NCBI RefSeq assembly: GCF_002115805.1
Contig: NZ_JFKC01000004.1
Coordinates: forward strand, 62,001-126,000
DNA: 64,000 bases
Direction: 5' to 3'
Source of the DNA: Marivita geojedonensis
Lineage (GTDB): Bacteria > Pseudomonadota > Alphaproteobacteria > Rhodobacterales > Rhodobacteraceae
Shown: positions 9,220 through 16,973 of the stretch, in pieces
Numbering within the stretch: position 1 is the stretch's first letter
Layout of the letters: every line of letters begins with the position of its first letter
Notes under the pieces: model-generated
What the model was told of the DNA's origin: nothing
Database searches by the model: none
What the model saw: the letters and a program-made list of their open reading frames with translations, nothing else
Made by a program: the position numbers and the translations under genes

Positions 9220-9894
9220 TTATTGTTCTGTCTGGAAATCAGAGCCTTGGATGCCCGCAAGGCCAGTCGCGGGAACCGCGCTGTTGATGTATTCGCGGTA
9301 GATGATCTCGGCGTATTTGCCTTCGAGCACCATCGGATGCGAACCGACAAAGCCCGACACCTCGGTCACCGTCCGGCGGTTGCGCCGTTCGCGGCCTTCG
9401 GTCACGATCAGCGGCTGGGTTTCGCCGAAGGACACAACGGCCTCAAGGCGCGACTTGCTGATCCCCTGCGAGGCCAGGAAGTTCACCACTGCGTGGGCAC
9501 GGCTCAGGCCAAGCCGTTTGTTGTAGGCTTCGCTGCCAACCTTGTCCGTGTGACCGTAGACGCGGAAGCGCACTTCGGGGAACTGACGGATCCAGTTCGC
9601 CTGTTCACGCAGTGTATCGCGAGCCCCCTGGTCAAGAACTGCGCTGTTGAAGGCGAAGTTGACCGTGGTCATCACGTCGCTGGCGAACCGCTGTGACAGA
9701 TCATAGGTGTAGCGCTTTTCGCCATTCATGATCTGCACGTTGTTCATGGTGGCGTTGCCGAAATTACCGGTGTCCACCAAGGAGCCTGCTTCGCGGTTGA
9801 ACGCGCTGTAGACCGGATCGCTGCTGGCGCAGGCGGCCAGAAGGGCGAGGCCGGTCAGGGCTGCGGGAATGCGGAGGTTTTTCTGAACTGCCAT
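9220..9894 (-). CDS. OmpA-family lipoprotein of the Tad locus
   Basis: This 224-residue protein starts with a lipoprotein signal peptide (lipobox LLAAC, Cys22) and has a C-terminal OmpA-like peptidoglycan-binding domain with FRVYGHTDKVGSEAYNKRLG and the SRAHAVVNFL helix. It lies 4 bp after cpaC, where many alphaproteobacterial Tad loci carry cpaD. It may anchor the secretin complex to the cell wall, which is inference from domain and position. It is not similar enough to CpaD to give that name. Confidence 0.85.
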   Translation of the reverse strand: MAVQKNLRIPAALTGLALLAACASSDPVYSAFNREAGSLVDTGNFGNATMNNVQIMNGEKRYTYDLSQRFASDVMTTVNFAFNSAVLDQGARDTLREQANWIRQFPEVRFRVYGHTDKVGSEAYNKRLGLSRAHAVVNFLASQGISKSRLEAVVSFGETQPLIVTEGRERRNRRTVTEVSGFVGSHPMVLEGKYAEIIYREYINSAVPATGLAGIQGSDFQTEQ

Positions 9895-9898
9895 CGCC

Positions 9899-11320
9899 TC
9901 AATCCATCACATAGCCATAGGAACCGCTGAAGTCCTGTTTGGCCACTTCGCCCGCCGCACCGCGCAGATTACGCGAATCGCTGGCGACGCGTCCGAAGAG
10001 GAACAGGTCTTTTTCGGTGGGAGGACGGACCCGGTCGGTCGGCAGGGCAAGCGCCTCGCCGCGAGTCGGGGTCACAAGATGCGGTGTGATGATGATCACG
10101 AGCTCGGATTGTTCGCGGCGGTATTCGGCGCTGCGGAACAGGGCGCCCAGAACCGGAATATCGCCCAGCCACGGGATCTGATCGTTCAGGTCGCGGAAGT
10201 CGTCCTGAAGGAGGCCCGCAATCGCAAAGCTTTCGCCATCACGCAGTTCGACAGTTGTCGATGTCTCGCGGCGACGGAAACCGTCGATCCGGATTGCGCC
10301 GATATCGACCCCGCTGTCCGGGTCAAGCGACGACACGGCTGCTTCAAGCTCGAGGTTGATCACGTCCTTGTCGAGAACGCGCGGAATGAAGTTGAGTTCG
10401 ACACCGAACGGTTTGAACTCCACCGCGATGGTGCCGTTGTCCTGAGAGACCGGAACCGGATACTCGCCGCCGGCCAGGAATTTTGCTTCCTGACCCGAGA
10501 GCGATGTCAGGTTCGGTTCGGCCAGAGTGCGAACAACACCTTTTGATTCAAGGGCTTCGAGGAGGATGCCAACTTCAAGCCCGCCAGCATTGAAGCCGAA
10601 GAGGATGGCGTTCTGCGCATCTGCCGAAGAGGCGAGCTTGTCGGCCACACTGTCCACCGCAGCGCGCGGGGCGGCGTTTCCGGTGCCCAGTTCGAGGCCC
10701 AGGTCGCCATCAAGCACGGTGCCACCTGTCGCCAGAGACGACCGCAGCGATTTTGCAACCGAGCGCTGCATCTCTGCAAACCGAACCTTGAGCATCACCT
10801 GCTGAACACCGCCAACCGTCATGAGGTTGGACACGCGCTCGGGCGCGTAGCGGGCGGCAAGGTCGAGGGCCCGCTGCATCCGAATGGTGCTCGACACGGT
10901 TCCTGACAGCACGATCCCGTCATTGGCGGACCGCACTTCGATTTTCTCGTCCGGAAGAATCTGACGCAGGCGTTCCTTGAACTCGGTCAGATCCGGAGCG
11001 ACCTTCACATCGACATTGGTGATCAGCTGCCCATTGGCATCCAGAATGGTCAATGTCGTCGTGCCGGGGGTTTTGCCCAGCACGTAAATGGTGCGATCCG
11101 ACAGCGACGAGATGTCGGCAATCGAAGGGTTCGCGATGCTCAACTCTGCGAATGGGACTTCGCTCTCAACCACCACCGCACGGTTCATGGGGACGTTGAG
11201 AGAGGATTCGGTGTTCGTTCGGATGACGCGCAGCGTTTCAGCGTAGACCGCGTGCGCCATCGGAGTAATAGCAAGAACCGCACCCAGCAGGGCGGCCTTG
11301 AGTGGACTGCTCATATACAT
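9899..11320 (-). CDS. cpaC: Outer-membrane secretin CpaC/RcpA
   Basis: This protein forms the outer-membrane channel of the Flp pilus. With the start at 11320 (473 residues) it begins with a classic signal peptide ending near AHAVYA; a longer frame from 11380 would bury that signal, so it is rejected. The N-terminal pilus/BON-like domains (VNLMTVGGVQQVMLKVRFAE region) are followed by the secretin domain, with VPVSQDNGTIAVEFKPFGV and the terminal SELVIIITPHLV motif that is typical of secretins. It lies 123 bp after the hairpin that follows cpaB. Confidence 0.92.
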   Translation of the reverse strand: MYMSSPLKAALLGAVLAITPMAHAVYAETLRVIRTNTESSLNVPMNRAVVVESEVPFAELSIANPSIADISSLSDRTIYVLGKTPGTTTLTILDANGQLITNVDVKVAPDLTEFKERLRQILPDEKIEVRSANDGIVLSGTVSSTIRMQRALDLAARYAPERVSNLMTVGGVQQVMLKVRFAEMQRSVAKSLRSSLATGGTVLDGDLGLELGTGNAAPRAAVDSVADKLASSADAQNAILFGFNAGGLEVGILLEALESKGVVRTLAEPNLTSLSGQEAKFLAGGEYPVPVSQDNGTIAVEFKPFGVELNFIPRVLDKDVINLELEAAVSSLDPDSGVDIGAIRIDGFRRRETSTTVELRDGESFAIAGLLQDDFRDLNDQIPWLGDIPVLGALFRSAEYRREQSELVIIITPHLVTPTRGEALALPTDRVRPPTEKDLFLFGRVASDSRNLRGAAGEVAKQDFSGSYGYVMD

Positions 11321-11442
11321 GTGACCTGCCTTTCCGATCACGCCTCTGAAGTGGGTCTTTTCGCCCGATATTGCGACCAACGTGCGCCAAGTCGCGTTTT
11401 AATTCAAGAATCAATGATTTCAGTGCTTCGCTTCATGTGGAT

Positions 11443-11467
11443 AAGGCGCAACATTCCGTTGCGCCTT
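11443..11467 (-). terminator. Hairpin between cpaB and cpaC
   Basis: A perfect 10-bp stem AAGGCGCAAC/GTTGCGCCTT with a 5-base loop follows the cpaB stop by about 48 bp. The minus-strand downstream arm ends in CCTTAT, a weak T tract. It may be an attenuator that lowers expression of cpaC relative to cpaB, or part of the cpaC leader. Confidence 0.5.
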
Positions 11468-11514
11468 TCCGAGAGTCAGTTCTGCAAGTCTCACCACATC
11501 GGGTGTAGGACACG

Positions 11515-12372
11515 TCAGTTGGTACAAGGGATGGGCGTTTCGATGATTTCGCCGGCCTTGCGGGTCCGGATGGTACAAACCTGAATGGATTGCGCTTTTG
11601 CCTCCGGTTCGCGCTCACGAAGCCCGAGAAGTGACCGCTGGTCGACCTCGATCACCTCAGCGACGGTATCGTCGTTGCGGCCCATCAGAGACAGGGACAG
11701 GCGGCCGGTGGACTGAGCCTGCGCCAGTGATGCGACCTGCTGCGGGGTCGCCGCAACGGTCACTGTCCGCGCGATGGTTGCGTCGGTGGTTTCGGTTTCC
11801 GATGTCTGGTCAATCGCGATCAGTTTGATGCCGGTTTCGATCAGCTTGGTCACATCACCGTTCGGAAGATCGGGACCATTGCCGCGGACGCGTCCGGTCC
11901 AGTAGACGTCCACACGGTCGCTTGGGCGCAGGAAGCCCGAAACACCGGTAGCCACATCGACCTTGATGGCAAAGGCGCGCTGACCGCGTTCGAGACGCGA
12001 GGTCAGTCCGGCATCCGCGCCGGGCTCACTCACCTTGATTTCCATGAACGCTTCGTTCTTTTCGATCTGGCGCAGGGCCACGCGGACCGGAGCACCTTCA
12101 GCGTTCAGCGGGTTTTCCGCATCGAAAAAGGTGTCAGGCAGGGTCTGCTTCGGCCACGGCATCAGGGCCATGTCCTCGGGCATGATCTGCTCACCATAGT
12201 CGATGGCACGCGTTGCGACGTAAATTTCTTGAACCGGAACGCTCTCGATTGCTTTGCTGCGTTCCTGTTCCAGCGCGCTCTGGTAAGCGCCGATATAGTT
12301 CTGGGCCATGTAGACTGCGAACCCGGCCAAAGCCAGACCAGCCAACAGGACAAGTCCAAAAACGATGCGCAT
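11515..12372 (-). CDS. cpaB: Flp pilus assembly protein CpaB/RcpC
   Basis: This 285-residue protein has an N-terminal membrane anchor (first 22 residues) and a SAF domain, seen as IYVATRAIDYGEQIMPEDM, followed by the CpaB/RcpC region (SDRVDVYWTG, then repeated VTVAATPQQVASLAQAQ). CpaB proteins sit in the periplasm next to the secretin and are needed for pilus formation. It is the first gene after the pilin flp, separated by the pilin terminator and about 215 bp that may hold its own promoter. Confidence 0.9.
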   Translation of the reverse strand: MRIVFGLVLLAGLALAGFAVYMAQNYIGAYQSALEQERSKAIESVPVQEIYVATRAIDYGEQIMPEDMALMPWPKQTLPDTFFDAENPLNAEGAPVRVALRQIEKNEAFMEIKVSEPGADAGLTSRLERGQRAFAIKVDVATGVSGFLRPSDRVDVYWTGRVRGNGPDLPNGDVTKLIETGIKLIAIDQTSETETTDATIARTVTVAATPQQVASLAQAQSTGRLSLSLMGRNDDTVAEVIEVDQRSLLGLREREPEAKAQSIQVCTIRTRKAGEIIETPIPCTN

Positions 12373-12587
12373 TTTGCCTCCTTACATGCTCGGATTCATG
12401 CGGCCGAACGGCGCTGAACATGATTCAAGCTTTGGGAGTATCGGAACAATATGTCTCCGCTTTGGGGACATTGTGGCGAAATTTGGAAGATGGTTTCGCA
12501 ACACTCACGCGTCTTCAGAGAGGCGTGATTGCGCAATGAGGCTGGCGGCAGCGCGGTGAAGGACTCGCGAGTCAGCACCGGAAATGC

Positions 12588-12613
12588 AAAAGGGGGCGCG
12601 TGATGCGCCCCCT
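12588..12613 (-). terminator. Rho-independent terminator of pilin gene flp
   Basis: On the minus strand a GGGGGCGC/GCGCCCCC stem (8 bp, 5-base loop) is followed directly by TTTT. It lies 27 bp after the pilin stop and should end most of the abundant pilin transcript before cpaB. Confidence 0.85.
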
Positions 12614-12639
12614 CAGGAATAAATCCTCGAGTGAGAGGA

Positions 12640-12840
12640 TTAGTCGCCTGCGCCGCCGCCCAGGTAGTCCTGTGCACCGAGAACCGAGTTGCCGGTTGCG
12701 GTCAGAACGGTCTGGGTGTTGCCCTGGATCGCGCCGTAGGCTGCGATTGCCAGACCCACAACAGCTGCGGTCAGAACGACCCAGTCAACTGTCACGGCAC
12801 CGTTTTCGTCTTTGCGGAAATTCTTGATGAACTTGATCAT
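12640..12840 (-). CDS. flp: Flp family type IVb pilin (first copy)
   Basis: This 66-residue prepilin is the major subunit of the Flp pilus. The leader MIKFIKNFRKDENG is positively charged and should be cut after Gly14 by the CpaA peptidase. The mature part starts AVTVDW, followed by a hydrophobic helix VVLTAAVVGLAIAAYGAI. The start is set by GGAG seven bases upstream. A longer frame with extra residues (from 12909) lacks pilin features. The C-terminus is glycine rich. A near-identical second copy lies at 36631-36831. In the place of the usual Glu+5/Tyr+6 of Flp pilins stand Asp and Trp. Confidence 0.95.
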   Translation of the reverse strand: MIKFIKNFRKDENGAVTVDWVVLTAAVVGLAIAAYGAIQGNTQTVLTATGNSVLGAQDYLGGGAGD

Positions 12841-12963
12841 GTTAGTCTCCATAGTCCTAGTTTGCTCACGTTGGCCAAGCTCAGGACCATAATGCGAGCG
12901 CTCTCTCATTCGCTCTATCCCGTCTTGGATGATCTCTTATACTCCCCGCATTGGGGCAGCATT
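12841..12963 (-). promoter_or_regulatory. Conserved upstream block of flp, shared with the second pilin
   Basis: About 120 bp upstream of flp match the same distance upstream of the second pilin gene, including TGCTGCCCCA (distal), GAGAGAGCGCTC with the palindrome GAGCGCTC (middle) and CGTGAGCAAACTAGGACT before the ribosome site GGAG. The rest of the 351-bp gap up to 13191 is AT-rich near 13040-13070, contains two TTAA boxes 11 bp apart, and should also hold the promoter of the divergent transglycosylase gene. No clear sigma70 or sigma54 promoter was seen. Confidence 0.6.
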
Positions 12964-13191
12964 TGGGCGGCATTGGTCCGATTTTGGAGAATGCGAAAAA
13001 ATCGATGTGTTTTGCGTTAAGATCTTGATTCTTAATGAGATAAAAATGAGTATCCCGTTAATTTTTTTCTTTGGACGTTGAATCTCTGGTGATTTGGCAA
13101 CGCTGAAGACGCGGATTCAGAAACGAAATGGTTTTGGACGGTGAATTGTGCAAAGCTGGGAAAAAATCGGGCATCGAGCAGGAGCCTGGAC

Positions 13192-14001
13192 ATGATCAGA
13201 CTGGCACTCGTGGCGGCTTCCGCCATGTTTTTCTGTGCAACCGCCGTTCCGGCGGACCCACCGCCGTTTCCGGAATTCTCGGCAAAACGGGTGAAGCCCC
13301 CAAGCACAGGCACCAAGAAACGGATCACGGTTCAGATCGCACCCCAGGCCCCGTCCGTCGTGGCGGCACCTCAGGCCCCTACGGCCCAATCCCGGGCGTC
13401 TGGTGGCGACACATTCGCCTGGTTCTGGAACGATGTATCCCCGTCGCTCGAGGCCAAGGGACCGGGGCGGCTTGAACCGGCGCTGGTGCGCCTTTCGAAT
13501 CCGCCCTCAGGGCAAGGTGTCCCGTCACCGCGCCTTCAGGACATGCAGAATATCGCGGAACGCTTTGGGCGGGATATTCTTCTACACACGGTCGGCACCC
13601 GCGTTTCACCGGCGCTTGCCCTGGCCGTCATCGCTGTGGAATCATCTGGCCGGTCCGATGCGCTCAGTTCGGCTGGTGCGCAGGGGTTGATGCAGTTGAT
13701 GCCCGCAACCGCAGAACGCTTTGGCGTAGAGGACAGGCTGTCTCCTGCACAGAACATCAAGGGCGGTGTCGCTTTCCTCGACTTCCTGATGAAGACCTTC
13801 GACAACGACGTGATTCTCGTACTTGCGGGATACAACGCTGGCGAAAACGCGGTTCTCAACAACAAGGGCGTTCCGGACTACGCTGAGACCCGCGCGTATG
13901 TGCCCAAGGTGCTCCAGGCTTTCCAGACTGCAAAAGGCCTGTGCCTGACACCGCCGCAACTGGTCACGGATGGCTGCGTGTTCCGCGTGGCGTCACGGTA
14001 G
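13192..14001 (+). CDS. Lytic transglycosylase, SLT family
   Basis: This 269-residue secreted murein-cleaving enzyme has a signal peptide at residues 1-21 and a proline-rich linker. The SLT domain has the catalytic glutamate E150 in VIAVESSGRSDALS, then AQGLMQLMPATAERFGV and AGYNAGENAV. The ATG at 13192 is preceded by AGGAG at good spacing; a GTG further upstream (13141) lacks one. It is divergent from the pilin gene, which makes a role in opening the wall for the pilus possible but unproven. Its 3' end overlaps the convergent flavoprotein gene by 9 bp. Confidence 0.9.
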   Translation: MIRLALVAASAMFFCATAVPADPPPFPEFSAKRVKPPSTGTKKRITVQIAPQAPSVVAAPQAPTAQSRASGGDTFAWFWNDVSPSLEAKGPGRLEPALVRLSNPPSGQGVPSPRLQDMQNIAERFGRDILLHTVGTRVSPALALAVIAVESSGRSDALSSAGAQGLMQLMPATAERFGVEDRLSPAQNIKGGVAFLDFLMKTFDNDVILVLAGYNAGENAVLNNKGVPDYAETRAYVPKVLQAFQTAKGLCLTPPQLVTDGCVFRVASR

Positions 14002-15414
14002 AACCGCGCCGGGATTCATGATTCCCTTAGGGTCCAACGCATCCTTGATGGCGCGCATCGCAGCAAGCTTCACCGGATCGCCATAGCGTTCGAGATCGGC
14101 CTTCTTGGCCCGACCGACGCCATGTTCCGCGCTGAAGGTTCCTCCCAGTTCGGCGGAGATGTCATGGACCAGCCGCTTGATCGCTTTGGTTTCGTCGAGG
14201 AATTCATCGCGTGACCGCCCCTCGGGCGGGAAGACGTTGAAATGCAGATTGCCGTCTCCCACATGGCCGAAGCAATTTATACGGAAATCCCCAACCTGCG
14301 CGATTGCCTGCCGGACGCGGGCGATGAAGCTGGGCAGTTCACCAAGAGGTACAGACACATCGTGGCTCGACACCGCGCCGATACGCCTGTTCGCCTCGGG
14401 GATCTGCTCGCGGACGGCCCAGAATTCATCACGCTGCGCCTCTGACTGGGCGATCACGGCATCCGTCACGATGCCCTCGGCCTCGGCATCCACAAACAGA
14501 GTCTCAAGCGCCTCCTGCGGGTCCAGTCCCCGGGGCAGGCCGATATCCATCAGGATCATCCATTCAGGATGGTGGGACCCAAACGGTCTGCGCACATCGG
14601 GAAGCTTTTCGGCAAGAAAGTCGAGCCCGGTTCGGTGCATCAATTCGAACGCGCTGATGCTTTCACCCAGTCGCGACTTGGCCAGGGAAAGAAGCTCAAG
14701 CGCGGCTTCGGCATCGCGGATCACAAAGACGGCCGTACCAAGGCTCGCCGGACGGGGGAACAGTTTGAGCGAGGCACCGGTGATCACACCAAGCGTGCCC
14801 TCGGATCCGATCAGCAGATTGCGCAGGTCGTAACCGGTGTTGTCCTTGCGCAGACGTTTCAGCCCGTTCCAGACGCGTCCATCGGGCAGCACGGCTTCAA
14901 GCCCCAGGCAGAGATCACGCGTATTGCCATATCGCAGCACGTTCACACCGCCTGCATTGGTGCCCAGAAGCCCGCCAATCCGCGCGGAGCCTTCTGACGC
15001 CAGCGACAGGGGAAACAGCCGATCCACCTCTGCGGCGGCGGCCTGAATGTTGGCAAGGATCACACCCGCATCGGCGATCAGAACGTTTTCCTGCGGATAG
15101 ACCGCGCGGATTCGGGTCATGCGCTCCAGTGACAGGATCAGCGGTGTCTCGGGTTCACCCTCGGGCGCGATCTGGCCGCCAACCAGCCCGGTCCCGCCGC
15201 CATAGGGCACAATGCCAACACCAGCCTCGTTGCAGGCTTTGACCAGGTCCGACACTTCTTCGGTGCTGCGGGGTCTGGCGACAAAACCACGGGCACCCTG
15301 CCAACGCCCCCGGGGTTCTTCGAGATAGGATTGTTCGGCACGGGCGAACATGTCGGCAGGAAAGCCTGAGGACAGACGTTCAACAAAACTGCTGTCCGCT
15401 GAATCGCGTGGCAT
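13993..15414 (-). CDS. FAD-binding oxidoreductase, GlcD / D-2-hydroxyacid dehydrogenase type
   Basis: This 473-residue flavoprotein of the vanillyl-alcohol oxidase/p-cresol methylhydroxylase superfamily has the FAD-binding N-terminal half (YGGGTGLVGGQ at about 80-90, NAGGVNVLRYGNTRDLCLG, GSEGTLGVIT) and a C-terminal FAD-oxidase C domain with SCFGHVGDGNLHFN-like zinc and substrate residues (CFGHVGDGNLH) and the AEHGVGRAKK motif. Close family members oxidise D-lactate, D-2-hydroxyglutarate or glycolate. The substrate is not decided by sequence alone. It lies 21 bp after the stop of the metallo-hydrolase gene upstream. Confidence 0.88.
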   Translation of the reverse strand: MPRDSADSSFVERLSSGFPADMFARAEQSYLEEPRGRWQGARGFVARPRSTEEVSDLVKACNEAGVGIVPYGGGTGLVGGQIAPEGEPETPLILSLERMTRIRAVYPQENVLIADAGVILANIQAAAAEVDRLFPLSLASEGSARIGGLLGTNAGGVNVLRYGNTRDLCLGLEAVLPDGRVWNGLKRLRKDNTGYDLRNLLIGSEGTLGVITGASLKLFPRPASLGTAVFVIRDAEAALELLSLAKSRLGESISAFELMHRTGLDFLAEKLPDVRRPFGSHHPEWMILMDIGLPRGLDPQEALETLFVDAEAEGIVTDAVIAQSEAQRDEFWAVREQIPEANRRIGAVSSHDVSVPLGELPSFIARVRQAIAQVGDFRINCFGHVGDGNLHFNVFPPEGRSRDEFLDETKAIKRLVHDISAELGGTFSAEHGVGRAKKADLERYGDPVKLAAMRAIKDALDPKGIMNPGAVLP

Positions 15415-15435
15415 GAAGGTGTGTCTCCGAATGCG

Positions 15436-16272
15436 TTAATCCGTTGCGTCGCGAAGCCATTCCGGACGCAGGACAACCACCGTAGGACGGGACGGCAGAT
15501 CGCGCAATGACAGTTCGAGATATGACGCATCCCGGCGGTCGATCACGAAGCTGTCCTGAACCTCTTCGATGAATGCCTCCAGCGCGAAACCCGAAAACCA
15601 GTGCATCGGGATCACCACGCTTGACCGAAGCCTGTCGACGATCCGCACCATCATTTCGCGCGGAAGCGTATAGCCGCCATCGACCGGCACCATGACGACG
15701 TCCAGTCTTCCGATGGCTGCGTATTGCTGCTCGTTCGGCTCGTGGTGGAGGTGGCCCAGATGGCCGATGCACAGCCCTTCGACTTCAAAGATGAAAATCG
15801 AATTGCCGTTCTCCTCGACGCCACTGAATTGCGAGCGGATGTCGGTCGACACATTTCGGACGAGCATTTCGCCCAGATCAAGATGGTGGTCGATTCCCTC
15901 GCCAAACGGTCCCCAGCCGGGAAGGACATGCGGGATCGCCGGGTCGGGATTCGCGGTCCAATGGGTCTCATGCGCGTGGTTCATGGTCACGACATCGGGG
16001 ATCAGAGCGGTATTGCCGAGAAACCCGGTGAAATCCGTGGCCACGTTCAGACCACCAGGGGTCTGCAGCAGGAAAGTGGCGTGCGCCAGATAGTTTATGC
16101 GGACGCTGAATTCTGGAACCGGGTTCGTCCAGGACGCTTTCTGGATGTACGCTGCGCCGGGCGTGGCATCCGCAATGGCAAGGCAATGGCTTGGGCGGCG
16201 GCTTTCCTGTGCAACCGCGGCGTTGCCCATGATCGCGATGGCCAGTGCCATCCAGAGTGATTTGAAACGCAT
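15436..16272 (-). CDS. Secreted MBL-fold metallo-hydrolase-like protein, UlaG type
   Basis: This 278-residue protein has a signal peptide (1-21) and a metallo-beta-lactamase fold related to UlaG-like hydrolases: LAHATFLLQTPGGLNVATD, then the metal motif as NHAHETHW, a later GHLGHLHH and VMVPVDGGYTL, and the last ligand in VIPMHWFSG. In the standard HxHxDH motif the aspartate is replaced by threonine (T103), so the second metal site may be altered. The start has a strong AGGAGG. It is probably exported to the periplasm. The substrate is unknown. Confidence 0.8.
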   Translation of the reverse strand: MRFKSLWMALAIAIMGNAAVAQESRRPSHCLAIADATPGAAYIQKASWTNPVPEFSVRINYLAHATFLLQTPGGLNVATDFTGFLGNTALIPDVVTMNHAHETHWTANPDPAIPHVLPGWGPFGEGIDHHLDLGEMLVRNVSTDIRSQFSGVEENGNSIFIFEVEGLCIGHLGHLHHEPNEQQYAAIGRLDVVMVPVDGGYTLPREMMVRIVDRLRSSVVIPMHWFSGFALEAFIEEVQDSFVIDRRDASYLELSLRDLPSRPTVVVLRPEWLRDATD

Positions 16273-16388
16273 TCAGCACCTCCTGCTCCGAAGATAGCGC
16301 AGGCACTGGTTCGGTCTAGGAAAACTGCAATGAACGACGACAGCCGCTTTTACGCTAAGTTGCCACGTCCTTTCGGAAGGTTTTGGCC

Positions 16389-16973
16389 CTAGCCGACATC
16401 GGTGCGCCCGCGCCGGTCCAGACGCAATGCTGCATAGAGAACATGCGTGCGCCAGCGCCCGTCGATCTGAAGGTAGCTTTGCGCCACACCTTCATATTTG
16501 AAGCCTGCTTTTTCCAGCAGGCCTCGGGACGCTTTGTTTTCAGGCAGGCACGCCGCTTCGATCCGGCTCAGGTCCAATCGGTCGAATGCGTAATGCACGA
16601 CGGCATCAATCGCTTCGCGCATATATCCCTGCCGCGCAAACGGTTCGCCGATCCAATAACCCAGCGTCCCCGCCTGTGCCGGCCCGCGACGGATGTTGTC
16701 GAGCGTGATAGCTCCCAGAAGCATGTCATCGCTTCGCCGCAACAGAAACAGCGGCACGGCCGACCCGTTGCCGATGGCACGATTTGCCCAATACACGCGG
16801 TTTGTAAAAGCACGGCGGGTCAGGTGGTCGTCTGCCCAGCTGGGTTCCCATTTGGCAAGAAACGCTTCGCTGTCGCGGCGAAGCGCGCTCCATGGATTGA
16901 AATCGCTGTGCATAGGAGGGCGCAAGACCATGCGTTCGGTATCGAGCCGAAGCTTGCGCCGCAGACTGAGCAT
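16389..16973 (-). CDS. GNAT acetyltransferase, RimJ/RimL type
   Basis: This 194-residue protein of the ribosomal-protein N-acetyltransferase group has the opening LRPPMHSDFNPWSALR, acetyl-CoA binding loop WIGEPFARQGYMREAI and C-terminal ENKASRGLLEKAGFKYEGV. Members acetylate N-termini of ribosomal or other proteins, or small amines. The start overlaps the stop of the M16 peptidase gene by one base, so it is part of the thrC-M16 transcription unit. Confidence 0.88.
   Translation of the reverse strand: MLSLRRKLRLDTERMVLRPPMHSDFNPWSALRRDSEAFLAKWEPSWADDHLTRRAFTNRVYWANRAIGNGSAVPLFLLRRSDDMLLGAITLDNIRRGPAQAGTLGYWIGEPFARQGYMREAIDAVVHYAFDRLDLSRIEAACLPENKASRGLLEKAGFKYEGVAQSYLQIDGRWRTHVLYAALRLDRRGRTDVG

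Noticed and set aside
13040-13070. CtrA site upstream of the pilin (two TTAA boxes)
   Set aside because: The spacing is 11 bp, not the 7 bp of the CtrA consensus, and the boxes are not conserved before the second pilin.
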